Program-made: the position numbers and the translations under genes
DNA from: Costus lasius
Taxonomy: Eukaryota > Streptophyta > Magnoliopsida > Zingiberales > Costaceae
Reading direction: 5' to 3'
NCBI GenBank assembly: GCA_027563935.2
Contig: JANVAS020000231.1
Location: 15,456,001 to 15,520,000, forward strand
Length of the DNA stretch: 64,000 nucleotides
The notes under the pieces: model-generated
The model's database searches: none
Told to the model about the DNA's origin: nothing
What the model saw: the letters and a program-made list of their open reading frames with translations, nothing else
Part shown: piece after piece, positions 45,798 through 61,641 of the stretch
Numbering within the stretch: the first letter of the stretch is position 1
Layout: every line of letters begins with the position of its first letter

Positions 45798-47422
45798 ACA
45801 AGGAATAAAAAACTCCCTAGATCTTTAAGCTTAAGTTGGGGAGGTCAGCAAGGCTATCCACAAGCTTGGATAGCTTCTAACCCTCCTGAATCTTAATCGC
45901 AAGTGGAGACACAAAAGGAAATTGGTAAGGAACAGTAATATCAAGAAAATCCCAGCCTTTATTGATTCTAGTTTCAGCCACAGCAAAGAACTTGTTATGA
46001 CCGAATCTTGTTATGATCGAATCTCCTTAGATCAGAAGTTCTTAGTAGAGTCCAAGAGCAGAAATCCGGCAAAGGCCAACAACAGAATACAAAGTTTCAA
46101 CAAAACAGCAAGGTAGGAATCAAAGTTTAGCAGGGTTCAGATTATTTGATAATCAAATTCCGGCCAGCAACACAGAGTTGTTGTAGTCGAAACTGAGAAG
46201 ATAGAGATCATGAATACCACCTATTGATGAGATGGTTCCAAGCAGAATTTAAGACAGAAATGCAGAAAAATCAAACGCAGGAATTCTTCAGAACAGATTT
46301 GCTAATTTTGAAAACCAAATCTTAGCAGAGTTTTCAGCAGTTCTACAACCAGATTTAATCCAAAGAAAACAGCAGGATTTCAGCACTTTCTTCGTACAAC
46401 TTACACAACACCAGAAATATAGTAAAGCTTCAGCGAGAAGAAACATAAAACTCAATAAGTAATGAGCAGAATTTTAGCAAAATAGTAGATAGAAAGATTT
46501 GAGTTGGAGGGTTTGTCCTCAGTCAACTTTCACCAGATTTTATAGCAACCTTCTCAGCAACTATATGTCTTATAGTGCTGCTCAGGTTCTAAGTTTAGGT
46601 GTTACTAGGAGTTTCAGAAATGAAAGGCACATAACACCAAAATAAGAAAAAAAAAATAGAGAACACAAATTCAGTAAACTCACGTAGAAATTCAGATCAA
46701 TAGTAACTTACGTCCCAGCTTTTGTTGATCAAGTTTCAAACACAGCAATTAGTTTGCTATGCCCGAAACTGATGCGACTAGAAGACCTAGATACTATCTA
46801 TGAGTTAGATAGCTCAAGGGCCTCCTTGGTTCAAAAATTTCGAGCAGGAATCCTAGAGCAAAGTTAAGCGGCAGAGTTTAGCAAATAATTTCAGCAATAG
46901 GGTTCAGCAAGATTTTTCAAAATAGTTTTGTGAGATTGAAACCCAAAACTTCAACAAGGTTTTCTAACAATGTTACAGCCAGGATAACACCACAAGTCAG
47001 TAGGGATTTCAGAGATATTCTCTTAAACCCACATAGCGCCAAAATAGTGCAAACTTCATATAATAGAATTTTAGCAAACGCAAAGCAGGAAATCAGATCA
47101 AAAATTTCAGAAACCGATTCGTACTTAAGAACAGAAATTCCAGATCGTCCTTAGGTATGTAGCTCTCTAGATGATAGTTATCTAAACGCAAATGCAGATT
47201 TTCAAATAGAAATAAAACTTTAAGCATGCAACTCTAAGAAGAAATATGCTGTTTGGCTAGAGAACACCTGAGGCCCCCTTGTGGGAAGGGGGCCGGAAAC
47301 CCCTTCTTAAACCTTATAGCAATGCCTTTGATTCAAGTCTTGCGCAAGTTCTAATTTCACCAGCCGATTTTTCCAGGTTCCTCCAAGCTTCAAGGCTCCA
47401 ACAAATCCTTACGTCGACCTTC
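45798..47422. other. Unclassified DNA with internal repeats and a terminal hairpin
   Basis: 45798-45940 still shows weak protease upstream context of G4. The rest is A-rich with recurrent AGCAGAA and CAGCA words and no coding frame. A block near 45948 (CCCAGCCTTTATTGATTC) recurs diverged near 46706 (CCCAGCTTTTGTTGATC). GGCCCCCTT (47272-47280) is perfectly complementary to AAGGGGGCC (47286-47294), resembling the end hairpins of copia LTRs. It could be an old LTR cut by the G2 insertion. Confidence 0.35.
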
Positions 47423-49143
47423 TGATGAAACCAAAATTCATAGTATATTTTACGTCATTTCATTGGTCTTTTTGTGTCATATTTATGCTATTTTTCTAGT
47501 TTTTAAGCCTTATTTGTCAAATATTGCGGAATCTACACCATTTCTTATTTTTGATCACTTTTAGGTAAAAAGTGCCATATTTTGATGGATTTTGAAAGAT
47601 CTAAGCACACCAATAGATTCCAGACATCGAAACGAAGTCACCTGCCAAATTTCATGCGAATCAGAGCAAGTTTGCAAAATTACAGTAGTGCCCTGATAAA
47701 AATTATGGTACTGTAATTTCCGCCCCAGAAAACACAGAAAGAAATTACGGTAGTGCCGTAATAAATATTATGGTACCGTAATTTTGAGCAAATTTTTATC
47801 AGAAACTTCTGAAGAAATAACGGCACTACCGTAATAAATATTATGGTACCGTAATTTGACCCAGTTTTGCCCGATTCTTCCGCTGGAAAATTAAAAAGAC
47901 GATATCTTGAGATTTAGGGAACCAAATGGAGATCCGAAAGAAGCTACGAACCCATCTCAATGAGGAGAAGACAAGGGAAGCAAAATCCCTAATATTTATC
48001 CACTATCCAGGGAGAAATCAAGAGAGGCGTCCCTAGGGTTCGGCCTCGCGCCGAGAGGTGTAGAGGCCACCTCAGGCCACGATTTTCACAAGGAATCTTC
48101 GCCTGGAGGAGGAGAGGATACCCCAGAAGTTTCAGAACAAAAAGATATCAATCAGAGGAGAAATCAATGAAAGAGCGGGCGCCGGCACTATTCACTCACA
48201 AAATTACGGCCTGTAATTTTCATTGCAGCCCTGTTTTGTAAATTCTACCCTTTCTCTTTGATTTCTGATAGTTCTAAAATATGATTTATTGTAATTCCTC
48301 TACCATGCTAGCTTAGACACTTTATGGGACATGAGATGTAATCCTCTTTAATTTTATATGACTAGATAACTTTTACTTTGTCAGTATAATTTTGATATGA
48401 TAATTTTACTTATGTGATGAACGCCTTTAATTCTCCGAAGATTCATATTGTTAGCATGTTTTAGAGTTTTCACGATATAGACCGAGAGGTGATTTGCTTG
48501 AGAACTTGGAACCCTAAAATTGAATGATAGGAACTCATCATAAGAAATTGGGTTTGTTCTTATTATCTCAATTTTAGAAGTACAATGCCTTGTTAATAAT
48601 CTGAATTTAGGATCAAGTTAATGTGATAAATGTAAAGATACTGCAAGAGATTGAGTATTGGATTGTTGGAGAACCATAAGTAGAACTTGTGTTGAGATTC
48701 GGATGCACGAGAGTGATCCTTGAGTTTCCACTTGAGATGATTGACTTAGAATTCAGATGCACGAGAGTGATCCTTGAGTTCTTTGTTAATAGTTTACTTA
48801 TCTTCAGCATTGAATAAATCTTGCACGAGAGTGAAAATTGGTTCTTTGTATGATTGTCTACGCGAGAGCGAGATGATCTCTTTATGAAGTAAATTATATC
48901 TTTATCATAATAAGATTAGATTGACGAACACTTATTTATATCTAGTTATGGAAACTAAGGTGGATGAAACCTTAGTCCCAATTTTCTCTCAGATATTTAG
49001 TGCACTTTCCTATTATTTACTTTCATCATATTCGATTTACTTAGCTAGTGAGAATATAACTATTTGGTACTTAACACGTAGGTCTTTGTGGTTTGATATC
49101 TTAAATATTACTTCGAGTATCCATGCACTTGCGGACTACAACA
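47423..49143 (+). repeat. 5' LTR of G2
   Basis: 1721 bp, TGATGAAACC to GACTACAACA. It contains palindromic units at 47676-47858 and four spaced GCACGAGAGTGA-like motifs near 48705, 48759, 48823 and 48861. Confidence 0.88.
47676..47858. repeat. Palindromic unit array in the G2 5' LTR
   Basis: About three units mixing TACGGTAGTGCCGTAAT-type and TTATGGTACCGTAATTT-type arms. The 3' LTR has the same array at 53346-53525. The G1 equivalent is longer. Confidence 0.75.
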
Positions 49144-49149
49144 AGTTTT

Positions 49150-49167
49150 TGGCGCCGTTGCCGGGGA
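49150..49167 (+). other. Primer binding site of G2 (tRNA-Asp)
   Basis: TGGCGCCGTTGCCGGGGA after the LTR end and an AGTTTT spacer. Confidence 0.94.
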
Positions 49168-49473
49168 CCTTAGTTTTGTTAATATCAAAAATAGTTGTTA
49201 ATATTGCTAGACTAAGTTTTATTTGTTTTAGATTTAACTTTGTTTTCTGTTTTTGCAGGTTTTGGATTTTCACAAGTTGTGACAGAACTGTGATTTCTGA
49301 ATTTTTTTTTTATTTGCTTGTGATTTGTGTTTTCTATTTTTTTATATATTCTGAAAAAAAAAATTTTAATTGATTGGTGTTGGATAATCTTTCTATTCTT
49401 GTTATATTTTATTTCTTGTGAACTTTGAGATAACAATTTTTTTTAGTTGTGTAGAAAGCTTTGATTTGAAAAT

Positions 49474-50335
49474 ATGTCTTTTAATTACAACTCGTGGACA
49501 ACTGAAAGAGGTGAGGTATACATGCCACAAGGTAAGTATGAAAATGAATCATTGTGCACTCTTGCAGAAAAAATAGATTCTTTTGCTTATAAAATAAACT
49601 CTTGTATGCACCCTGTTAGGACATCTTATTCTTCTACTAGATGTGATATTTGTGGATGTTTTGATCATTATACTTCTGAATGCCAATTTTTAACTCCTTC
49701 AAATCATGTTTCTGAACCATACTTTGAGAATACTGAAAATCTAGCTTAGAGATAATGTTTGAAAAGTTCATGAAACAAAGTGCGGAGGCACATGAGACCT
49801 TGAAACAAATGAATTCTAGGATGGATAATATAAGTGCTCATACTGAAATTTTAGAAACCCAGATAGCACAACAAGCTTGTTTATTTGAGTTTGAAACTGA
49901 GGAACTTGATTTAGAAAATTCCCCCTCTGATTATGATTTTTTGAAATTGAGCCTTATGTGAACATTAATGAATCTCACTCTGATTTTGATGATTGTAAAA
50001 TTGATTCATTTGATAATTTATTTGAGGAAAAGTATGAGAAAATTGATTATGAAAAATCCCCTCTTGATTCTAATGATAGTTATGACATTGATTCTTTTGA
50101 TGATATATTATTTATGGTTAAATCTGATGAAGGATATGAGGGGACTGATTTAGGAAAATCTTACTCTGATTTTGTTAGTAATTTTGAAATTGATGAAGTG
50201 CATGAAGAACTTGAAAAGGATTTGAATATTACAAACATTGATGAATCTCACTCTGAGGTTTTGCCCATATCTAATGTTCAACCTTCTGATTTATTTGAAA
50301 AATTATGCTTTTTTGAGGAATCTAATATGAGATAG
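49474..50335 (+). pseudogene. G2 mini-Gag: zinc knuckle, coiled coil, acidic tail
   Basis: Starts MSFNYNSWTTERGEVYMPQG, which lines up with the middle of the G1 Gag (MSLNHNQWASERG), so the capsid region is missing and the frame begins at that internal Met. A zinc knuckle CDICGCFDHYTSEC follows, then after a frame break at 49747-49755 a coiled-coil-like part (MFEKFMKQ...ETLKQMNSRMDN, ETQIAQQA) shared with G1. The last part (49958-50335) is a long Asp/Ser/Glu-rich tail. There is no protease or RT. The layout matches G3, which argues for a shared derived form rather than random decay. Confidence 0.72.
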
Positions 50336-53091
50336 AAAGCTATTTTTATATTACAATACTTGAATCTTTTGATGAAAGTCCTATTGCAATTGAAAATATA
50401 GTTTTGAATAAAGGACTAATGATTTTGCTTTCTGATAAATATAGGAAGATCATTGAATATCCTTTGAGTGGAATTGAAAATTTTGATTTTGATTTCTGCA
50501 TATTTGAGAAAGCCACATCAATTGTGATTTATATGAAATTTGGATGTTTGGATTAGTGGCTAAACTTTTTGGACAACAGAAATGCAGAAAACTATATGTT
50601 ATTTACTATGGAATTGATCCACCTGCTTTGCCATGATATTTGAGTTTTGGTCGAGCTATAGACCTAAAAATTAGCGCTTCTTGGGAGGCAACCCAAGCAT
50701 TCTTACTTAGCTTAGTTTCCTTTATTTTAGTTTATTTTAGAATTAATTTTTCTTTTCTTTTTGCAGGGAAAATCAAATTTTGTGCAAAATATGGCACTAC
50801 CGTAATAATTTTTACGGTACTGTATTTTCGGTCCGTTTTCAACTTCACGTGCTGTAATTTTGTGTGATTTTCAACCCGAGAGTTTTGAGATTTTTGTGAA
50901 AATTATGGCAGTGTCGTAACTAAATTTACAGTACCGTAATTCCTGCATAATCTACATTCTGCTTCCTGCATTCTGCTTATCTGATTAGGTGTTTTCTCGC
51001 TGTGATTTTAAGAAACTGTGTTGGAAAAATTTTTAATCTTTGGCACAACATGGAAGTACTCATCTTTTACTATTATTTGGATATTTTTATTGAATTTTAA
51101 AGTCCATGGATCGTCCTATAACACATAGCATCTTTTGGTAAATGATTAATTTCTGTAGCGGTTTTTTTTTGACTAATTTGATTAGCTCTTTTGCTGCAGA
51201 TTTTTAAGATGCTTTAATGAGTTGAAACCCTGATCTTTCACTTGAAATAGGAAGAACATGTGTCATTCTATCCCGTGGATTAGTTGTTTTCATGAAAATA
51301 TTTTCTAACAATTCTAGGAAGCATGACAACTTTTCGAATCTGATTAATTTCTGTGCAGTTTTTAATTTTGTAATCTGAGTAGCCCTCCTTCTGCTGATAC
51401 CATAAATTCCTGACAGATTTTGATCCTTTAATTTTCATACGCCTGGAAAGAACAAGTTTTATTCTACTACATGGTTTTGTCTATTTTCTTTTTGGATCAT
51501 TAAATCTTATTATTGGGTATAGCTACTTTTTGTAACTAAATCAGTAGGCTGCTCTGCTATCCTTGGACATCTGCAGCTTCTTCTCCAGATTCGCAGCACC
51601 TCTGATTACCAGCCACTGCCGCTTCTTCAACGCTCATCATCTTCAGATCTCCCATCCATAAATCTGTTACATCGCTTTCCACCAGAAAAATTTGCCGGAG
51701 CACCAACAGCAGCCTCTTACTTCTTCTGCTGCCTTTGTTTTCATTGATTTTATTTATTTTTGCAGCAGGATCTTCATTATTGACTCTGATTTTTTTTCAA
51801 CTGTGCAACATCATTTCTCGCCACCCACCAACCGACGACTTTGCCTCCAGGACTGTAATCTCCAACTGGCCACTGGAGACTACTCATCATCACTCTACAA
51901 TCGGCACCATCATCTTTATCGCTAGAAGCTTTTCAACTAGCATCTGTTCCACCTCTGCTCTTCCACCGGAAAAATTTTCAAACGGCGCATCTTTGGACCT
52001 AGCTGCATCTGACCTGACACTACACCCCGGACGATGATTGAGCTTGCTATATAGTTTTGTGAGTATCGTTTGCACTCTCTTGTATTCTTGATTATTTCAT
52101 ATGGTTGCATCTTTGATTTGCTTTGGATGTATCACTTACTGAGATTTCTATTCGATGTCATTGCTTGAATCTGTCATTTTACACTTTTGACTATGAGTTT
52201 CATGCTTCACACCTTTTGCATTAATTTTGACATTTTTGATGCTTAAAATTTTCATAACTTGAATCCATGTGATGAAAGGTGTGTGGGATTTTCTATGTTT
52301 ATGCATACATGTGATTGGAGATATACTTATTATGTTGAATTTATTTCTTCAATATATATCTACTTGTTGAAATTCTTCATTGATTGATGCATAAGGATTT
52401 TGGGTAGGTATGTTGTTTGATGAATGCAATCTAAGAGTGAAGCATCATTCTTGAATAAAATGAGCATATGAGTATAATTTTTGAATTGATGTCAATTGAT
52501 TAACTTAGTTGAATGTTTAGTTTATCTTACTATTTGTTGGGAAGAAAGAATCCATGATCCAAATAAAGTGAGAGACTCCCCTACTTGGCACTGTGTAAAA
52601 TTAACAGTGGTACCAAAGACATGGGTTGAAATCTATAAAAAAAAAGAGAAAAAAAGAAAATGACTCCTCTTCTTGGCATTGTATTTGCAATGGTACCGAA
52701 GATAAGAGTTGACGTCCAAATAAAAAGTGTGTATCTATGTGGGTACATACCATCAAAAATACAATAAAAGAAAATTTAGAAAAGAAGGATTTTGATGTAG
52801 AAAAAAAAAAGATTTTGAATATCTTATTCCTGTAAACAAATGTATGATAGATTTAAACTGAAACTTGGGTGAATTCATGAGACTGTTATTATACGAGTTG
52901 CGAATTTTATTTTATCAAAGTTGTGAATCTTAAAGATTGATTTCAGAGGACGATGTATTTATCTGAAATTTTGTGCAAAAAGTTAGTGGAATAATTCATG
53001 AGTGATTATATTTTTGAAATTTATTTTTCATACTTAGCATTGTTCTTTATTTATTTGCTTAAGGACAAGCAAAGTTTAAGCCTTATGTGTT
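50336..53091 (+). other. G2 internal non-coding region
   Basis: No pol homology seen. 50786-50942 repeats the LTR-type palindromes. 51540-52040 is pyrimidine-rich and unlike its AT-rich surroundings, with two related stretches (TTCCACCAGAAAAATTT and TTCCACCGGAAAAATTT). 52566-52735 holds two diverged copies of a TTGGCACTGT...GGTACCAAAGA block of the kind found in Athila-like 3' regions. A purine-containing stretch near 53061-53075 precedes the LTR. Confidence 0.5.
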
Positions 53092-54740
53092 TGATGACAT
53101 TAAAATTTATAGTATATTTTATGTCATTTCATTGGTCTTTTGTGTCATATTTATGCTCTTTTGCTTGTTTTTAAGTCTTATTTGTCAAATATTGCGGAAT
53201 CTACACCATTTCTTATTTTTGATTATTTTTAGGTAAAAATTACCATATATTGATAGATTTTGAAAGATCTAAGCACACCAATGGATTCCAGACGTCAAAA
53301 CGAAGTCACCTGCCAAATTTCATGTGAATCGGAGCAAATTTGCAAAATTACGGTAGTGCCCTGATGAAAATTATGGTACCGTAATTTCCGCCCCAGAAAG
53401 CATAGAAAGAAATTACGGCAGTGCCATAATAAATATTATGGTACCATAATTTTGAGCGATTTTTGACCAGAAACTTCTGAAAAAATTACGGCACTACCGT
53501 AATAAATATTATGGTACCGCAATTTGACCCAGTTTTGCCTGATTCTTTCGCTGAAAAATTAAAAAGATGATATATTGAGATTTAGGGCACCAAATGGAGA
53601 TCCGAAAAAAGCTACGAACTTGTCTCAATGAGGAAAGACAAGGGAAGCAAAAGCCCTAATTTTTATCCACTATCGAGGGAGAAATCGAGAGAGGCGTCCA
53701 TAGGGTTCAGCCTCGCGCCGAGAGGCATAGAGGCCACCTCATGCCACGATTTTCACAAGGAAGCTTCGCCTAGAGGAGGAGAGGATACTCCAGAAGTTTC
53801 AGAGTGAAAGGAGATCAATCGGAGGATAAATCAATGAAAGAGCGAGCGCTGGCACTGTTCACTCGCAAAATTACGGGCTGTAATTTTCATTACAGCCCTG
53901 TTTTGTAATTTCTACCCTTTCTCTTTGATTTCTGATCGTTCTAAACTATGATTTATTGTAATTCCTATACCATGCTAGCTTAGACACTTTATGGGACATG
54001 GGATGTAATCCTCTTTAATTTTATATGACTAGATAACTTTTACTTCGTCAGTATAATTTTGATATGATAATTTTACTTATGTGATAAACATCTTTAATTC
54101 TCTGAAGATTTGCTTGAGAACTTGGAACCCTAAAATTGATTGATAGGAACTCATTGTAAGAAATTAGGTTTGTTCTTATTATCTCAATTTTAGAAGTGCA
54201 ATGCCATGTTAATAATCTAAATTTAGGATCGAGTTAATGTGATAAACGTGAAGATACTGCAAGAGATTGAGTATTGGATCGTTGGAGAACCATAAGTAGA
54301 ACCTGTGTTGAGATTCGGATGCACGAGAGTGATCCTTGAGTTTCCACTTGAGATGATTGACTTAGAATTCGGATGCACGAGAGTGATCCTTGTGTTCTTT
54401 GTTAATAGTTTACTTATCTTCAGCATTGAATAAATCTTGCACGAGAGTGAGGATTGGTTCTTTATATGATTGTCTGCACGAGAACGAGATGATCTCTTTA
54501 TGAAGTAAATTATATCTTTATCATAATATGATTAGATTGACGAACACTTATTTATACCTAGTCATGGAAATTAAGGTGGATGAAACCCTAGTCCCATTTT
54601 TCTCTCAGATATTTAGTGCACTTTTCTATCATTTACTTTCATCATATTCGATTTACTTAGCTAGTGAAAATACAACTGTTTGGTACTTAACACATAGATC
54701 TCTGTGGTTCGATATCTTAAATATTACTTTTGAGTATCCT
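53092..54740 (+). repeat. 3' LTR of G2, right end missing
   Basis: Starts TGATGACATT and follows the 5' LTR closely to GAGTATCC at 54740, lacking the last 20 or so bases up to CAACA. A short deletion near 54110 relative to the 5' LTR is also visible. Confidence 0.85.
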
Positions 54741-55581
54741 ATAAGTTTGACAAAAAATACTCCAATAGTTCTTGTTAGTCGAGGAAAACAACGTAAAAAA
54801 AATTTATTACCACATCAATATTTTGCTAACAACTTATTCTTATTTACTTAAACTTTGAGTTTAAAAGAGTAAACGACTCGCTTAGCGAGCAACAAGAGAA
54901 AAAGACACCACTACTCGACGAGTTAACTTGTTAAAGAGGAAATTTCATAACAACTCGGAAAGGAAGATGGCCGAGGGAACAGTAGAGCCCTTACATCGTA
55001 ATCAGTGCTAAGCGGCAGTGAGGCCACTGAATATCAGTGATAGCATACAAGGCACCGTTGCCGCCAAGCTAGCTGTTCGAGTTGGGCAAATGTGACAACT
55101 AAGGACAATAATTCGTGATTGTAACATAGTAGATACATCTCGATACACTTCTGATAAGAAAACCTCAAAAGGTAACAGTAGAAGCTAGATTTAATAGTTA
55201 TCATAAAAAATAAAACATAGCACAATGACTTATTAGCATTCAAGGGATATCACCTCAATCACAGGGCGTCTGAAACCATTTGCTTAATGACCTAATAACA
55301 TTTTTCGACAACAAAAAAGAAACAAAATGATAACGTTTAACGACTGATACAAGTCAAACAAGTGAACAGGGCAGACCCAAAATAATCCGCCATACATCCA
55401 GAATCAAATTTATCTCCAGACTAATTGTCTTTCAATGCAAGAAGCATATAGATACAACGAAACAACACTGAAGGCAAACAATAATCCAAGCCTCGTCCGT
55501 GATGCAAACGAAGGGAGGACAATCAACAAAACACAAAACCCTCTCTTGCGCATCAGCACGATAAGGTAATTAATTTTTATC
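54741..55581. other. Spacer and probable 3' UTR of the 14-3-3 gene
   Basis: From 54741 to about 55000 nothing is recognised beyond a short palindrome (CTCGCTTAGCGAG near 54874). The part next to 55582 should include the 3' UTR of the minus-strand gene; its polyadenylation site cannot be fixed from sequence alone. Confidence 0.4.
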
Positions 55582-59342
<3,761 letters not shown>

Positions 59343-59660
59343 TTTGCTGTTTTCCCAAGAAAGGTCCCTTCTGGCAATCCAATCATATGTGCGATCAACA
59401 TAAAATCGAGGGAAAAAGTCAAAAGATATACGAATTCATCAACTGCAAGGAGTGTAAAATTTCTGAAAGGATAGCCTTGTTTGATTCAAGTTGAGAGAAG
59501 AAAATCTACAAAAAAAATACGCGGACAAAGTTGAATCAGAGACACGGCGGAATCAAGCAAATCAAGGTCTTCGAGGTTAGGGCTTCCTTCTCGCGAACGA
59601 GGCACGCCCACACGATCGGTTTCTATCGATAGTCCGAGTTATTTAGGGGGAAAGACTGAT
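59343..59660 (-). promoter_or_regulatory. 5' UTR and core promoter region of the 14-3-3 gene
   Basis: A pyrimidine-rich leader precedes the ATG. A TATA-like CTAAATAAC is at about 59637-59645 (minus). A TTTTTTTTGTAG run near 59510 could be an acceptor of a leader intron, but no clear donor is identified. Confidence 0.4.
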
Positions 59661-59670
59661 GAGAGAGTAA

Positions 59671-59753
59671 GAGTTCACCCAATGGCACAGATGCCCTCAC
59701 GACTGAGCTTCCTCCCAACAACAGGGCAGGGCACGAGAGTTCACCCAATGGCA
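59671..59753. promoter_or_regulatory. Two 17-bp direct repeats with CCAAT upstream of the 14-3-3 gene
   Basis: GAGTTCACCCAATGGCA occurs at 59671-59687 and again at 59737-59753 (66-bp spacing), each holding CCAAT, about 330-410 bp upstream of the ATG. They are candidate promoter elements; the match is exact. Confidence 0.5.
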
Positions 59754-60899
59754 GTGCGGGTGTAAATGTACGGAAGAAAGATATGTTCTCAAGGCGCGGG
59801 TCCCAACACGTGTTAGGGTGGACGGCAACGTGGGACCGGCTCACGAGCGGCGTCGACGACCGCCCGCGCATCGGCTGTGCGCCCAGATGAAAACCCGCGT
59901 CATGCGACCAGAGGTATGTGGCAAGACAAGATCTACCGACGACCTCAAGACAGGGATCAGGATGTGGCAGGCACCACTGACTTATCCGTTCCGTCAGCAA
60001 ACAAGAGAACGTTGCGTGTTGGGCCGTGACTGGTGAGACGAACCGTTCATCAGAGCTTACGTTACGAGTTGTGGCGCTGATTGCTTGCTAGCCTGTCGTG
60101 TCTTAAATGGTATCTGTCAGATGGGAAAAAAATACATAAAAATTAAAAAGGTCAAAGAGTTGACAATAATTAATTAGTTCAATTTGAATATATTAAATTA
60201 CTAACGGAGTGCAATAATTATTTTAGTTTTCACCGTTTACCGTCTTTCATTCTCTTTTTAATCAAATTCATATGTCATATATGTGTCTAATATTTCTTTA
60301 ATTTATATTTTTGTTTACTTTAGCCACTTTTTCTAAAAGTTTATTATTAAAAAAAATGAACTATTTTTGTATTTTTGTTGATTTAATTATATTTTTATTC
60401 ATTTTTATTTTGGTTGTAAACGTCCTAATAGATTTGAGGATCCTAATACGTAACACATAAACTAAAGGATCATACTTGTCATTGACTGGTAATACCAATT
60501 GCCTTACACCGGTGATAAGTGTTAATAAAAGAAAACATTGCAAACCGTGCATATAGTGGATAGATGAAGGCATAGCATATCTATGTAGGCATCATCAACC
60601 ATAAAGTCATTGCCAAAAATTCTAAGGCTAGGGTGGTGATCTAGGTATCATATGGGTCCTCTTAGTAAAAATGTTTATGATCAAAAAATTATAGAGAAAT
60701 TTTTTAATTTGTCATATTAGAGCCATTTTTATTAGTTATGACTCTAATACAAGTCACTTTAGAGCCAAAATATTTCAAACAAGGTTCAAAATTAAAATTA
60801 TTGACAAGGACAAGACTAAGGAACTCTCTTATCATCCATGTAATAAATAAATTATTAGTATTAAATAAGTTTATAAAACTAAAGATGACTCTATCCAAA
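59754..60899. other. Intergenic, no gene recognised
   Basis: 59754-60110 is moderately GC-rich with short frames lacking family resemblance. 60120-60900 is AT-rich with only short, unconvincing frames. Confidence 0.6.
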
Positions 60900-61545
60900 A
60901 ATACATATCAAGACTTGTTGCAAAGAAATGTTCTATTACTAAAAATGGACTATAATAAGACAATGGCTTAGTCATTCAACATGACACAATAGGAGCTACT
61001 GTAGTCCAAAAGAATAAAGTATTAATTAAATTAGATATGAAATTAATTTGTGGAGGTTTAGAAGAAAAAAATATATGTGGAGTAATAAGGATTTAAAGAT
61101 CCAAATAATGAAAAATATAAATTTAAGATTAAAAAAATGCTTTATATGAATTAAAGTAAACTCACCAAGCTTAATATACTAAAACTGTTAGCTACTTTAG
61201 CTATCATCATAGCATTAGAAGAATGAAACAATATTCTATATCAAGTCCCAAGGTAATAATATTCTTATTATTGATATTTATGTAGATGAAAACAACAAAA
61301 ACAAGGGATAAAAGAGTTTTAAAAAGATATTACGAAGACATTTAGGATGAGTGACCCTAGTTTACTATATTATTTTCTTTTTGGAGTATAGGTCAATCAA
61401 GAAAAAGGCAAAATTATTCTCTCTAAAAAAAAGTATAGATAAGCACTTTTGAAGAAATTGAATACGAGCATTTGCATGTCTGTCTCTACTCCATTAGTCC
61501 AAAATAATAAGATATAGAAAGAAGATAGGTTTCCAAAAATAAATG
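60900..61545 (+). pseudogene. Ancient copia RT remnant
   Basis: Heavily decayed. Recognisable by conceptual translation in shifting frames: LIKLDMK...GGLEEKNI near 61015 (compare QLDVKTAFLxGxLEExIY), ALYELK*THQA near 61140 (compare ALYGLKQAPRA), DIYVDENNK near 61255 (compare YVDD), and GKIILSKKKY and VSTPLVQN near 61405-61500. Multiple stops and shifts; no LTRs found. It is not related closely to A-C. Confidence 0.7.
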
Positions 61546-61641
61546 CTTGATAGTATTGAAGTCTTATTGGAAGCTTTGTTTTACTACTATAGGCGAGATA
61601 ATTTATATTCAACAAGCCTGCTATCAAGATTCATCATATTT

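Larger units (their letters stand above)
47423..54740 (+). mobile_element. Element G2: non-autonomous gypsy (Athila/Tat-like) element
   Basis: 5' LTR 47423-49143, tRNA-Asp PBS, a short gag-derived coding region, about 2.7 kb without recognised pol, then a 3' LTR. LTR similarity is high but with many more differences than in A or C, so the insertion is older. The 3' LTR ends about 20 bp short, and no target duplication can be read. Confidence 0.88.
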
